40,096 nt of DNA from Actinomycetes bacterium (GTDB taxonomy: Bacteria > Actinomycetota > Actinomycetes > Actinomycetales > Cellulomonadaceae), in the NCBI GenBank assembly GCA_021793675.1, contig JAJYSG010000019.1, forward strand, positions 1-40,096, in the 5' to 3' direction. Numbering within the stretch: position 1 is the first letter of the stretch; each line of letters starts with the position of its first letter. Below, one piece after another: positions 23,502 through 31,303 of the stretch. The notes under the pieces are model-generated. The model ran no database searches. It saw only the letters and a program-made list of their open reading frames with translations, and was not told the origin of the DNA. A program made the position numbers and the translations under genes.

Positions 23502-24833
23502 TCAGCAGGTGGCGAGCAGGCGGTCCAGCACGCGGCACCCGAAGCGCAGCGCGTCGACCGGGACGCGCTCGTCGACGCCGTGGAACATCGCGGTGAAGTC
23601 GAAGTCGGCCGGCAGCCGCAGCGGCGCGAAGCCGTAGCCGGCGATCCCCAGCCGAGCGAGCGACTTGTTGTCCGTGCCGGCGGCGAGCATGTAGGGCAGC
23701 ACCAGCGAACCCGGGTCCTCCGCGACCACGGCCGCCGCCATGGCGTCCACGAGCGGGCCGTCGATCGGCGCGGACGCCGCGATGTCCCGGTGCACGTCCG
23801 TGATCTGCACGTGCTCGCCCGCGAGCGCCCGGATCGTCGTGTCGAACTCGTCCTCGCGGCCCGGCAGGAACCGGCCGTCCACGGTGGCCTGCGCCCGGCT
23901 CGGGATGACGTTGGACAGGTAGCCGGCGTCCAGCCGCGTGGGGTTGGTGGTGTGCCGGAGGGTGGCGCCGACGAACCGTGAGGCGGGGCCGAGGGCCGCG
24001 ACGAGGGCGTCGATCCCGGCCTCGTCGTGCTCGTCGAACGGCAGCCCCGTGAGCTCGGCCACCCCCTCGAGCAGGCGACGCACCGTCGGGGTGAGCACCT
24101 GCGGCCAGGCATGGGCGCCGATGCGCGCCACCGCCTCCGCGAGGTGGGTCACGGCGTTGTCGCGATTGACCTGGCTGCCGTGCCCGGCGCGTCCGTCGGC
24201 GACGAGCCGCAGCCACGCCAAACCCTTCTCGGCGGTCTGCAGCAGGTAGGCGCGCCGGCCCGCGATCTCCACCGAGTAGCCGCCGACCTCGCTGATGGCC
24301 TCGGTGGCGCCCTCGAACAGGTCCGGCCGGTGGTCCACCGCCCAGCTCGCGCCGTGCACGCCGCCGGCCTCCTCGTCGGCGAACATCGCCACCACGACGT
24401 CCCGCGCCGGCTTGCGGCCCTCGCGAGCCATCTGGCGCACCACCGCCAGGACCATGGCGTCCATGTCCTTCATGTCGACCGCGCCACGGCCCCACAGCAC
24501 GCCGGCGATCTCCTCGCCGGCGAACGGCGGCACGGTCCAGTCCTCGGCGCGGGCGGGCACCACGTCGGTGTGGCCGTGCAGCACGAGCGCCGCGCGGGAC
24601 GGGTCGGCGCCCTCGAGGCGCACCACGACGTTCGCGCGCCCCGGGGTCGACTCGAACAGCTCCGGGTCGAGGCCGACGTCGGACAGCAGGCCGGCGACGT
24701 GCTCGGCGGCCTTCCGCTCGCCCGGTCCGGAGCCGTCGCCGTAGTTGCTCGAGTCGATCCGGATGAGGTCCTGGCAGATCCGCGCCACCTCGTCCTCGGC
24801 GCGGGTCGGCTGGGCGTGGGACGCGGCGGTCAT
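23502..24833 (-). CDS. M20 family metallopeptidase
   Basis: M20 enzymes are di-zinc exopeptidases or deacylases that act on peptides or acyl-amino acids. The 443-residue chain shows LVLHGHTDVVP (metal His88 and Asp90), RGAVDMKD (bridging Asp120), FADEEAGG (general base Glu154 and metal Glu155), AGHGSQVNRDNA starting the lid domain, and LPYMLAAGTDNKS near the third metal site. It resembles the ArgE/DapE/CPG2 group, but the substrate is uncertain. The ATG follows TACGGT by 7 bases. A longer frame upstream lacks support. It lies 62 bp downstream of the M3 peptidase gene on the same strand. Confidence 0.93.
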   Translation of the reverse strand: MTAASHAQPTRAEDEVARICQDLIRIDSSNYGDGSGPGERKAAEHVAGLLSDVGLDPELFESTPGRANVVVRLEGADPSRAALVLHGHTDVVPARAEDWTVPPFAGEEIAGVLWGRGAVDMKDMDAMVLAVVRQMAREGRKPARDVVVAMFADEEAGGVHGASWAVDHRPDLFEGATEAISEVGGYSVEIAGRRAYLLQTAEKGLAWLRLVADGRAGHGSQVNRDNAVTHLAEAVARIGAHAWPQVLTPTVRRLLEGVAELTGLPFDEHDEAGIDALVAALGPASRFVGATLRHTTNPTRLDAGYLSNVIPSRAQATVDGRFLPGREDEFDTTIRALAGEHVQITDVHRDIAASAPIDGPLVDAMAAAVVAEDPGSLVLPYMLAAGTDNKSLARLGIAGYGFAPLRLPADFDFTAMFHGVDERVPVDALRFGCRVLDRLLATC

Positions 24834-24840
24834 GCCTGGC

Positions 24841-24846
24841 ACCGTA
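24841..24846 (-). promoter_or_regulatory. Leaderless promoter of the M20 peptidase (TACGGT-N7-ATG)
   Basis: TACGGT on the minus strand is followed by 7 bases and the ATG at 24833. Confidence 0.45.
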
Positions 24847-24895
24847 CCGCCGGGCTGACGGCGGCCCTGCGGGTCGCCGGTCACGGCGGCGCCGC

Positions 24896-26980
24896 TCAGG
24901 CCGGTGCGGCCAGGCCGCGCCGCGCCAGCAGCGGCGCGATGTCCGGCGCCCGGCCCCGCAGCGCCGCGAACGCGTCGAGCGCGTCGAGCGACCCGCCGCG
25001 GGACAGCACGGCCGCCCGGAACGCGTCACCGTTCTCCCGGCGCAGGCCGCCGTGCTCCTGGTACCAGGTGACGGTGTCGGCGTCGAGCACCTCGGACCAG
25101 AGGTACGAGTAGTAGCCGGCCGAGTAGCCGCCGGAGAACACGTGGTTGAAGTACGTCGACCGGTAGCGCGGCGGGACGGGCGCGTCGGCGATGCCGGCCT
25201 GCTCCAGCGCGGCCCGCTCGAACGCCTCGACGTCCTGCGGGGTCGCCGGGACCTCGTCGGGCGTCAGCCGGTGCCAGGCCTGGTCGAGCAGGGCCGCACC
25301 GAGGTACTCGGTCGTCGCGAAGCCCTCGCCGTCCTGACGGGCGTCGAGCAGCGTGCGCACCCACTCGGTCGGCATCGGCTCACCGGTGACGTGGTGCACC
25401 GCGAAGCCGCGCAGCACCTCCGGCTCCCAGGCCCACATCTCGTTGACCTGGCTGGGGTACTCGACGGCGTCGCGCGGCACGGCGGTGCCGGACTGGGACG
25501 GGTAGCGGACGTCGGAGAGGATCGCGTGCAGCGCGTGGCCGAACTCGTGGAACAGCGTGGTCACCTCGTCCCACGTCAGCAGCGTCGGCTCCCCCGGCGG
25601 CGGCTTCGGGATGTTGAGGAGGTTGTTCACGACGACGCAGCGCTCGCCGAGCAGGTGCGACTGGTCGACGAGGGTGTTCATCCACGCGCCGCCGCGCTTG
25701 CTGTCGCGCGTCCACGGGTCGTGCAGGAACAGGGCACGGCCGGTGCCGTCGGTGTCGAACACCTCGTAGACGCGCACGTCCGGGTGGTATCCCGTCAGGT
25801 CCTCGCGCCGCGCGAACGTCAGCCCGAAGACGAGGTGCGCGGCGCGGAACACGCCCTGCTCCACGACCCGGTCCAGCTCGAGGTACGGGCGCATCGCCGA
25901 CCCGTCGAGCGCACGCCGTTCCCGCCGGACGCGCTGCGCGTAGAACGACCAGTCCCACGGCTCGAGCCGGGCGCCCGGCTCGTCGCGCTCGAGCGCCTCC
26001 TGCAGCGCGGCCGCCTCCGCGCGGGCGTTGGCCACCGCGGGGCCGACGAGCCCGCCGAGCAGCTCGGCGACCGCGTCGGCGCCGTGGATGGTCAGGTCGG
26101 ACGCCACGTAGTCGGCGTGGTGGGCGTATCCGAGGAGCTGGGCGCGCTCGGCGCGCAGGGCGGCGATCTCCAGCAGGAGCGGCCCGGTGTCGTGCTCGCC
26201 GCCCAGGCCACGGGTCGACGAGGCCTGGAAGATCCGCCGGCGCAGCGCGCGGCTCTCGAGCTGGGCCAGCACCGGCTGGTCGGTGGGGAGGATGAGGTCG
26301 ATGAGCCACCTGCCGGGCTGCTCGTGGCGCTCGGCCGCCGCGGCTGCGGCCGCCTTGGCGTCGTCGGGCAGCCCGGCGAGCTCGTGCTCGTCGGCGACGA
26401 GCACGGCGGCCGCGTTGGTCGCGGCGAGCAGGGTGCGGCCGAACTTCGCCTCCAGCGTGGTCAGCCGCTCGTTGATCTGCCGCAGCCGCGCCTGGGCCTC
26501 GTCCGGCAGACCGGCGCCTGCGCGGCGGTGGGCGACGCGTCGGCGCTCCAGCAGGTAGGCGGTGTCCGGCTCGAGGTCCAGGGCTCCCTCGTCGGCCTGC
26601 CGGCCGAGCTCGTCGACCCGGGCCGCCAGGGCCGCCTCCAGCCAGATCGCGTCGTGGTGGGCGGCCAGCAGCGGAGCCACCTGCTCCTCGATCGCCTCGA
26701 GGGCGGGCGTGGCGTCGGAGCTCAGCTGGTTGTGGAACGCGGCCGAGACCCGGTCGAGCAGCCGGCCGGAACGCTCGAGAGCGACGAGCGTGTTCTCGAC
26801 CGTCGGCGGCTCGGGGTCGGCAGCGATCGCCGCCGCCTCGGCCCGCTGCTGCGCCATGCCGGCGAGGAACGCCGGCAGGTAGTGCTCCTCGCGGATGGCG
26901 GTGTAGTCGGGCAGCCCGTACGGAAGGGCGGACGGGACGGCGAACGGGTTGGCGGGATCGAGGGTCGGCTGCGCGCTCAC
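24896..26980 (-). CDS. M3 family metallopeptidase (peptidyl-dipeptidase Dcp-like)
   Basis: This is a cytoplasmic zinc oligopeptidase of the Dcp/thimet group, which trims short peptides. The 694-residue chain starts [20 protein letters not shown], followed by the Dcp-type LPDYTAIREEHYLPAFLAGM segment. The zinc motif is FHEFGHALH with His478, Glu479 and His482. FNHVFSGGYSAGYYSYLWSE near the C-terminus holds the conserved Tyr residues of the family. The GTG at 26980 overlaps the ald stop by 4 bp (GTGA), so translation is coupled to alanine dehydrogenase. Together they suggest peptide and amino-acid catabolism. Confidence 0.94.
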   Translation of the reverse strand: MSAQPTLDPANPFAVPSALPYGLPDYTAIREEHYLPAFLAGMAQQRAEAAAIAADPEPPTVENTLVALERSGRLLDRVSAAFHNQLSSDATPALEAIEEQVAPLLAAHHDAIWLEAALAARVDELGRQADEGALDLEPDTAYLLERRRVAHRRAGAGLPDEAQARLRQINERLTTLEAKFGRTLLAATNAAAVLVADEHELAGLPDDAKAAAAAAAERHEQPGRWLIDLILPTDQPVLAQLESRALRRRIFQASSTRGLGGEHDTGPLLLEIAALRAERAQLLGYAHHADYVASDLTIHGADAVAELLGGLVGPAVANARAEAAALQEALERDEPGARLEPWDWSFYAQRVRRERRALDGSAMRPYLELDRVVEQGVFRAAHLVFGLTFARREDLTGYHPDVRVYEVFDTDGTGRALFLHDPWTRDSKRGGAWMNTLVDQSHLLGERCVVVNNLLNIPKPPPGEPTLLTWDEVTTLFHEFGHALHAILSDVRYPSQSGTAVPRDAVEYPSQVNEMWAWEPEVLRGFAVHHVTGEPMPTEWVRTLLDARQDGEGFATTEYLGAALLDQAWHRLTPDEVPATPQDVEAFERAALEQAGIADAPVPPRYRSTYFNHVFSGGYSAGYYSYLWSEVLDADTVTWYQEHGGLRRENGDAFRAAVLSRGGSLDALDAFAALRGRAPDIAPLLARRGLAAPA

Positions 26981-28104
26981 GCCGACATCATCGCGGAGCC
27001 GGCGGCGTCCCAGGGACGCCACGGCAGCCCGTGGGCGGTGGCCACCGGCTCGCTGAACAGCTCGCCGGCGGACGTGGTCAGCCCCGCCGCCAGCGCCGGG
27101 TCGGCGGCCAGCGCGCCCTGCCACCCGTGCTCGGCGAGCGCGGCCAGGTACGGTGCGGTGACGTTCGTCAGCGCCACGGTCGAGGTCACCGGGACGGCGC
27201 CCGGCATGTTGGCCACGGCGTAGAAGACGCTGCCGTGCACCCGGTACGTCGGCTCGTCGTGCGTCGTGGGGTGCGTGTCCTCGAAGCATCCGCCCTGGTC
27301 CACCGCGACGTCGACGAGCACGGATCCCGGCCGCATCCGCGCGACGAGCTCGTTGCCCACCACGTGCGGCGCCCTGGCGCCCGGCACCAGGACCGCGCCG
27401 ACGACGAGGTCCGCGTCGAGCAGCTCCCGTTCCACCACCCAGGCGCTGGACGCCAGCGTGCGGACCCGGCCGCCGAACTCGGCGTCGAGCTCGCGCAGCC
27501 GGTGCATCGACAGGTCGAGGATCGTCACGTCGGCGCGCATGCCGACCGCGATCTGTGCGGCGTGCCGCCCCACGGTGCCGCCGCCGATGACGACCACCTT
27601 CGCGGCGTCGACGCCGGGCACCCCGCCGAGCAGCACGCCGCGGCCGCCCTCGTTGCGCATCAGGTGGTAGGCGCCGACCTGGGCCGCGAGCCGGCCGGCG
27701 ACCTCGCTCATCGGCGCGAGCAGCGGCAGCGAGCCGTCCGACAGCGTCACCGTCTCGTAGGCGATCGCCGTGGTGCCGGCAGCCAGCAGCGCGTCGGTGC
27801 CGGCGCGGTCCGCGGCCAGGTGAAGGTAGGTGAAGAGCACGAGGTCGGGACGGAGGAAGCCGTACTCGGCAGCGACCGGTTCCTTGACCTTGCACACCAG
27901 GCCGGCCGACCACGCGGTGGCCGCGTCCGGCACGATCCGGGCGCCGGCGGCGCGGAACTGCTCGTCGCTGATCGCGGACCCGGCGCCGGCGCCGGACTCG
28001 ACGAGGACCTCGTGGCCGGCGGACACCAGACGGTCCACACCGGCGGGCGTCACGGACACGCGGTACTCACGGTTCTTGATCTCGCGCGGGACACCGATCT
28101 GCAT
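26977..28104 (-). CDS. ald: Alanine dehydrogenase
   Basis: Ald interconverts L-alanine and pyruvate plus ammonia with NAD(H). The 375-residue chain starts [20 protein letters not shown]. Catalytic Lys74 (VCKVKEP) and His95 ([10 protein letters not shown]) are present, as are the nucleotide-binding [17 protein letters not shown] and [13 protein letters not shown] with the catalytic Asp. Length is close to the usual 370. GAGGAG lies 9 bases before the ATG. It is divergent from an Lrp/AsnC-type regulator across a 109-bp gap, the same layout as ald and its AldR-type regulator in mycobacteria. Confidence 0.97.
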   Translation of the reverse strand: MQIGVPREIKNREYRVSVTPAGVDRLVSAGHEVLVESGAGAGSAISDEQFRAAGARIVPDAATAWSAGLVCKVKEPVAAEYGFLRPDLVLFTYLHLAADRAGTDALLAAGTTAIAYETVTLSDGSLPLLAPMSEVAGRLAAQVGAYHLMRNEGGRGVLLGGVPGVDAAKVVVIGGGTVGRHAAQIAVGMRADVTILDLSMHRLRELDAEFGGRVRTLASSAWVVERELLDADLVVGAVLVPGARAPHVVGNELVARMRPGSVLVDVAVDQGGCFEDTHPTTHDEPTYRVHGSVFYAVANMPGAVPVTSTVALTNVTAPYLAALAEHGWQGALAADPALAAGLTTSAGELFSEPVATAHGLPWRPWDAAGSAMMSA

Positions 28105-28213
28105 GGCTGCGACTCCTCAGCGAACACCGTGGGACACCGCTGGACGCCCACGATTCTGAACTTCCTAGATTTCACTGCGATGAACTCGGCGCATCCTTCG
28201 CTATTATGCCTCC
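28105..28213. promoter_or_regulatory. ald/Lrp divergent control region
   Basis: This 109-bp gap is markedly AT-richer than its surroundings. It holds a TATTAT -10 (28202-28207) 6 bases before the regulator's ATG, a TTCA-N6-TGAA inverted repeat (28171-28184), and TGAACT repeated directly at 28157 and 28181 (24 bp apart). These fit the multi-site binding of Lrp/AsnC octamers. The ald -10 was not assigned with confidence. Confidence 0.5.
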
Positions 28214-28732
28214 ATGCCCGTCGATTCTTCACGCGCCACGTCTCCTCGACCCGGCGGCCGCACACGCTTCGGAGCGCTCGACGAGATCGACCGCGACATC
28301 CTGCGCGAACTCGAGCGCGACGGCCGGATCTCCAACAAGGACCTCGCCGACCTCGTCGGGGTCGCGCCCTCGACGTGCCACGCGCGCGTCGCCGCGCTGC
28401 GCGAGTCCGGCGTCATCCGCGGCTTCTCGGCCGACGTCGACCCCCGCGCCCTCGGCCGCGGGCTGCAGGCCATCATCTCGGTACGGCTGCAGGCGCAGGC
28501 GCGGGCGCGCCTCGGGACGTTCGCGCGGGAGCTCGCCGGCCGTCCCGAGGTGCGGGACGTCTACCTGCTGGGCGGCACCGACGACGTGCTGGCGCACGTC
28601 CAGGTGGCCGACAGCGACGCGCTGCGACAGTTCGTCATCGACCACCTCTCGACGCGGCAGGAGGTGGCGCACACCCAGACGTCCCTGGTGTTCGAGCACG
28701 TGCACCAGCCCGCGTCGATGCCGCCCCGCTGA
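28214..28732 (+). CDS. Lrp/AsnC family transcriptional regulator (AldR-like)
   Basis: The 172-residue protein has a DNA-binding helix-turn-helix (LDEIDRDILRELERDGRISN, then KDLADLVGVAPSTCHARVAA) followed by an AsnC ligand-binding domain (IISVRLQAQAR, VRDVYLLGGTDDVLAHVQVAD). About 20 residues precede the HTH. Its divergent position to ald makes it a probable alanine-responsive activator of ald; that role is inferred from the known mycobacterial ald/aldR pair. The ATG is 6 bases from the -10, so its mRNA is probably leaderless. Confidence 0.94.
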   Translation: MPVDSSRATSPRPGGRTRFGALDEIDRDILRELERDGRISNKDLADLVGVAPSTCHARVAALRESGVIRGFSADVDPRALGRGLQAIISVRLQAQARARLGTFARELAGRPEVRDVYLLGGTDDVLAHVQVADSDALRQFVIDHLSTRQEVAHTQTSLVFEHVHQPASMPPR

Positions 28733-28740
28733 CGCCGGGT

Positions 28741-28824
28741 CGACGCCGTGCCGGACACCTTCCGCAAGGCACGCGCCGGGGCGACGCCGTGCCGGACACC
28801 TTCCGCAAGGCACGCGCCGGGGCG
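28741..28824 (+). repeat. 41-bp perfect tandem duplication
   Basis: The unit beginning CGACGCCGTGCCGGACACC occurs at 28741-28781 and again at 28782-28822 without a mismatch; two more bases continue the match. 41 is not a multiple of 3, so the two copies are in different frames. The unit contains the likely GTG start of the fructosamine-kinase remnant. Confidence 0.95.
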
Positions 28825-29196
28825 CCCGCGGGGCTCTTCCGCTGCGAGTCGGCCGGGCTGGCGTGGCTGCGGGACGCCCGTGGCGCCCGCGTCGTCGACG
28901 TGCTCGACGTCGGCGACGACCACCTCGGCCTCGTCCGCCTCTCCCCCACACGCCCGGCCCCGCGCGCCCCGGCCGCCCACGGCGGTCACCGCGAGACCGA
29001 CCTGGCGATGCTCGCGCTGTTCGGCCTGCCCTTCCTGGACGAGACGCCGGCCGGGTACCAGCAGGTGCACGCGCTGCGTCCGGGCAGGCGCCACCGCGCG
29101 GGGCTGCACCAGCTGGACCCGGTCGGTGTGCACGCGCTGCTGTCCGGCGCCGGGTACGCCGGCCAGGCGGCGCGGCTCGTCGCGCCCTGGGTGTGA
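28789..29196 (+). pseudogene. Fructosamine kinase remnant, catalytic core deleted
   Basis: Fructosamine kinases phosphorylate sugar adducts on proteins so they fall off; intact ones have about 250-290 residues. This frame encodes 135. Its start (PDTFRKARAGAPAGLFRCES, then AGLAWLRDARGARVVDVLDV) matches the family N-lobe, and its end (AAHGGHRETDLAMLALFGLP, then LHQLDPVGVHALLSGAGYAG) matches the C-terminus. The middle, which should hold the HGDLWSGN-type catalytic loop and the metal-binding Asp before PAAHGG, is missing. The join falls near residue 60 within a Pro/Arg-rich stretch. The GTG at 28789 lies in the second copy of a 41-bp duplication; the first copy's GTG at 28748 runs into another frame. 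Called a pseudogene by inference. Confidence 0.75.
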
Positions 29197-29245
29197 CGGC
29201 GGGTCGTCGCCCGTGTGGCGGTCGACGGCGGCACCGGGGCCGTGC

Positions 29246-29251
29246 CAGGCT
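29246..29251 (+). promoter_or_regulatory. Possible -10 of the metzincin gene (CAGGCT-N8-GTG)
   Basis: CAGGCT, one base from TAGGCT, lies 8 bases before the GTG at 29260. It mildly favours that start over the GTG at 29215. Confidence 0.3.
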
Positions 29252-29259
29252 CACCACCC

Positions 29260-30111
29260 GTGAGCGAGGGCACGTCGCCGGGCGTCGACGAGCCGGTCTG
29301 GCTCAGCGGGCCCGCCGCGCCCCACCGGTGGCGCACGCCACGCCGGTCGCGGTTGCCTGTCTCGCTGCTCGTCGTGCTCGCCGTGGTGCTCGGGTCCTGG
29401 CTGGGCGTCCGGCTGCTCGCGCCGGAGCTGCTGCACCCCGGGCCGCCGGCGGGCTACGAGGAGCAGCCGCTGCCGCTCGGCGAGCCACCGCTGGGCCATC
29501 CCACCGACGGGCCCTACTCGTTCATGCAGACCCAGGCCGACGGCGTGACACCGGTCGCCTACAGCCCGTGCCGCCCCATCCACTACGTGGTGCGCCCCGA
29601 CGGCGAGCCGGCCGGCGGTGACGGCCTGCTCGCCACGGCGCTGGCACGCATCTCCCAGGCCAGCGGCCTGCAGTTCGTCGCCGACGGCACGACGGAGGAA
29701 CCACCGAACAAGGACCGGGCACCCTATCAACCGCAGCGCTACGGCAACCGGTGGGCGCCCGTGCTCATCGCCTGGTCCACCCCGGCCGAGACCCCCGAGC
29801 TCTCCGGCGACGTCGCCGGCAATGCCGGCTCCGCGTCCGTGGTGTCGGGCGGCACGTCGTTCTACGTCACGGGCGAGGTGGTGCTGCGTGGGCCGACGAT
29901 CGCGCAGCTGCTGGCCGACGGCCCGAACGGCCAGGCCGTGGCCGAGGGCATCGTCACGCACGAGCTCGCACACCTGGTGGGGCTCGGACACGTCAGCGAC
30001 CCCGGGGAGCTCATGAACCCCACCGCCCAGCTGACGCAGACCTACCTGGCGCACGGCGACCTCGCGGGGCTCGCCCGGGTCGGCAGCGGACCGTGCGCCC
30101 CGCGGCTGTGA
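29260..30111 (+). CDS. Membrane-anchored metzincin-type metalloprotease (matrixin-like)
   Basis: The 283-residue product has an N-terminal cytoplasmic part, one membrane helix at about residues 32-51 (LPVSLLVVLAVVLGSWLGV) and an external zinc-protease domain. The zinc motif THELAHLVGLGH gives His234, Glu235, His238 and His244, the HExxHxxGxxH pattern of metzincins, and LMNP at about 251-254 supplies the Met-turn. A Cys pair (in YSPCRPIHY and GPCAPRL) may form a disulfide. The YSPCRPIHYVVRP start of the domain recurs in actinobacterial matrixin-like proteins as I recall. The GTG at 29215 would add 15 residues. Substrate unknown. Confidence 0.85.
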   Translation: MSEGTSPGVDEPVWLSGPAAPHRWRTPRRSRLPVSLLVVLAVVLGSWLGVRLLAPELLHPGPPAGYEEQPLPLGEPPLGHPTDGPYSFMQTQADGVTPVAYSPCRPIHYVVRPDGEPAGGDGLLATALARISQASGLQFVADGTTEEPPNKDRAPYQPQRYGNRWAPVLIAWSTPAETPELSGDVAGNAGSASVVSGGTSFYVTGEVVLRGPTIAQLLADGPNGQAVAEGIVTHELAHLVGLGHVSDPGELMNPTAQLTQTYLAHGDLAGLARVGSGPCAPRL

Positions 30112-30132
30112 ACCGCTCTCAGGTTGGTCGCT

Positions 30133-30138
30133 TACGCT
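30133..30138 (+). promoter_or_regulatory. Candidate -10 of the alpha/beta hydrolase gene (TACGCT)
   Basis: TACGCT would start transcription near 30145, leaving a leader of about 24 nt that contains the AGGAG at 30158-30162. Confidence 0.4.
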
Positions 30139-30168
30139 GACGGTCCCTTGTCCCGCCAGGAGAACCCC

Positions 30169-30840
30169 ATCTCGCACCGCCCCGTCGTCCTCGTCCACGG
30201 CACCCGCACCTCCTCCGCCATCTGGCGCCCGCAAGCCGCCGCGCTGCGCGCCCACGGCCACCCGGTCGTCGCGGTGGACCTTCCCGGTCACGGCACGCGG
30301 TACGACGAGCGCTTCACCCTCGAGGGGGCGCTGGCCACCATCGACGCCGCGGTGCGCTCGTGCGAGCGGCCACCGCTGCTCGTCGGGCTCTCGCTCGGCG
30401 GCTACGCCTCCCTGGCCTACGCCGGCCGGCACGGCGAGCAGGTCGCGGGCGTGATGCTCTCGGGCTGCTCGGCAGAGATCAAGGGCAAGCCCGTCGGGCT
30501 CTTCCGGCGGGTGGCGTCACGGGTCACCGAGCTGCTGCACGTCGGCGGGGAGGGATGGCACGTCGTCACCGACATGCTGGCCGCCCTCGCCGGGTACTCG
30601 CCGCTCGCCGACCTGCGCCGGCTGACCATCCCGGTGCGGCTCGTCAACGGCCGGTACGACCCCTTCCGCCTCGACGAGTGGCGCTACCGGCGCGCCGTGC
30701 CCCTGGCACAGGTGACGGTGGTGCCGCACGCCGGTCACGACGTCAACACCCGCGCCCCCGCCGCCTTCACGAGCGCGTTGCTGGACTTTCTCACCGACCT
30801 GCGGCAGTCCGCGAGCGCACCCGCACCGCACACCGCCTGA
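30169..30840 (+). CDS. Alpha/beta hydrolase; start codon unusual (ATC) or upstream TTG
   Basis: The 223-residue enzyme has RPVVLVHGTRTSSAIW (oxyanion region), VAVDLPGHGTRY, the nucleophile elbow VGLSLGGYASL, the acid in LVNGRYDPF and the catalytic His in VPHAGHDVN. It is a small serine hydrolase of unknown substrate. The start is the oddity: AGGAG at 30158-30162 is 6 bases before an ATC at 30169 that would give ISHRPVVLVHG. No ATG or GTG fits. TTG at 30148 (21 bp upstream, in frame) or TTG at 30124 are the conventional alternatives, but neither has a good ribosome site. I placed the start at ATC because of the Shine-Dalgarno and the promoter position. Confidence 0.85.
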   Translation: MSHRPVVLVHGTRTSSAIWRPQAAALRAHGHPVVAVDLPGHGTRYDERFTLEGALATIDAAVRSCERPPLLVGLSLGGYASLAYAGRHGEQVAGVMLSGCSAEIKGKPVGLFRRVASRVTELLHVGGEGWHVVTDMLAALAGYSPLADLRRLTIPVRLVNGRYDPFRLDEWRYRRAVPLAQVTVVPHAGHDVNTRAPAAFTSALLDFLTDLRQSASAPAPHTA

Positions 30841-30981
30841 GATCAGCCGACCGTCGCTCTCTCGGCGCCGCCACGTGGCCGAATCGCGGCACAGGCAGGC
30901 CGACGCCGGGAAGCGTCCCGACCAGGGCGAACGACGAAGCCCCCGGGCATCAGCGTGCCGTTGCGCACACCGATCGCCCGT

Positions 30982-31010
30982 CGTGCCAGAGAGCACACAG
31001 CGCTGGCACG
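30982..31010. terminator. Inverted repeat CGTGCCAG-N13-CTGGCACG
   Basis: Perfect 8-bp arms around a 13-nt spacer, about 140 bp past the hydrolase stop. It may be a weak hairpin or a protein site. Confidence 0.3.
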
Positions 31011-31078
31011 CATCGAAGGGGCCCGCGGTGCACCGTCGGCACGGCATCGTTCGTTGCATCGAGTAGGTCGTCGACACA

Positions 31079-31118
31079 CTGAAGGCGGCCTCGGTCCAAC
31101 AACCGAAGCCGCCTTCAG
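31079..31118. terminator. Strong hairpin, probable bidirectional terminator
   Basis: A 17-bp stem with one mismatch: CTGAAGGCGGC-C-TCGGT at 31079-31095 pairs with ACCGA-A-GCCGCCTTCAG at 31102-31118 around the 6-nt loop CCAACA. It sits between two convergent genes. There is no T-run, but stem length and position make a terminator likely. Confidence 0.7.
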
Positions 31119-31174
31119 GTCCGCTGTCTCAACGGTCTGCTCTCCGACGGGCCTCGCCGCCGGAAGTCACGTTG

Positions 31175-31190
31175 GCCCGCCGAAGCGGGC
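31175..31190 (-). terminator. Hairpin with UUCG-type tetraloop after the MFS gene
   Basis: On the minus strand GCCCGC-TTCG-GCGGGC forms a perfect 6-bp stem with a UUCG tetraloop, about 115 bp past the MFS stop. Confidence 0.45.
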
Positions 31191-31303
31191 TGAGGGAAGA
31201 GTAGTCGTCGCCACGTCCTCCCTGTTCGCCGGTGTACGCCTGGTGGACGGACACCGGGTGCACGCCGGCGAGCAGGCTGGCGGGGCGGGCGAGCGGAGGG
31301 CCC

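Larger units (their letters stand above)
30841..31303. other. 463-bp gene-free convergent gap with three hairpins
   Basis: No credible gene is seen between the hydrolase and MFS stops. It holds inverted repeats at 30982-31010, 31079-31118 and 31175-31190. The rest shows no recognisable feature. Confidence 0.55.

Noticed and set aside
24896-27913. A 1005-residue frame extending M3 peptidase upstream
   Set aside because: The extra part is the antisense-like shifted frame of ald; the M3 N-terminus begins at the GTG at 26980.
28741-28824. The 41-bp tandem repeat as a CRISPR-like or regulatory array
   Set aside because: Only two copies with no spacer, and the unit is coding sequence of the fructosamine-kinase start, so simple duplication explains it.
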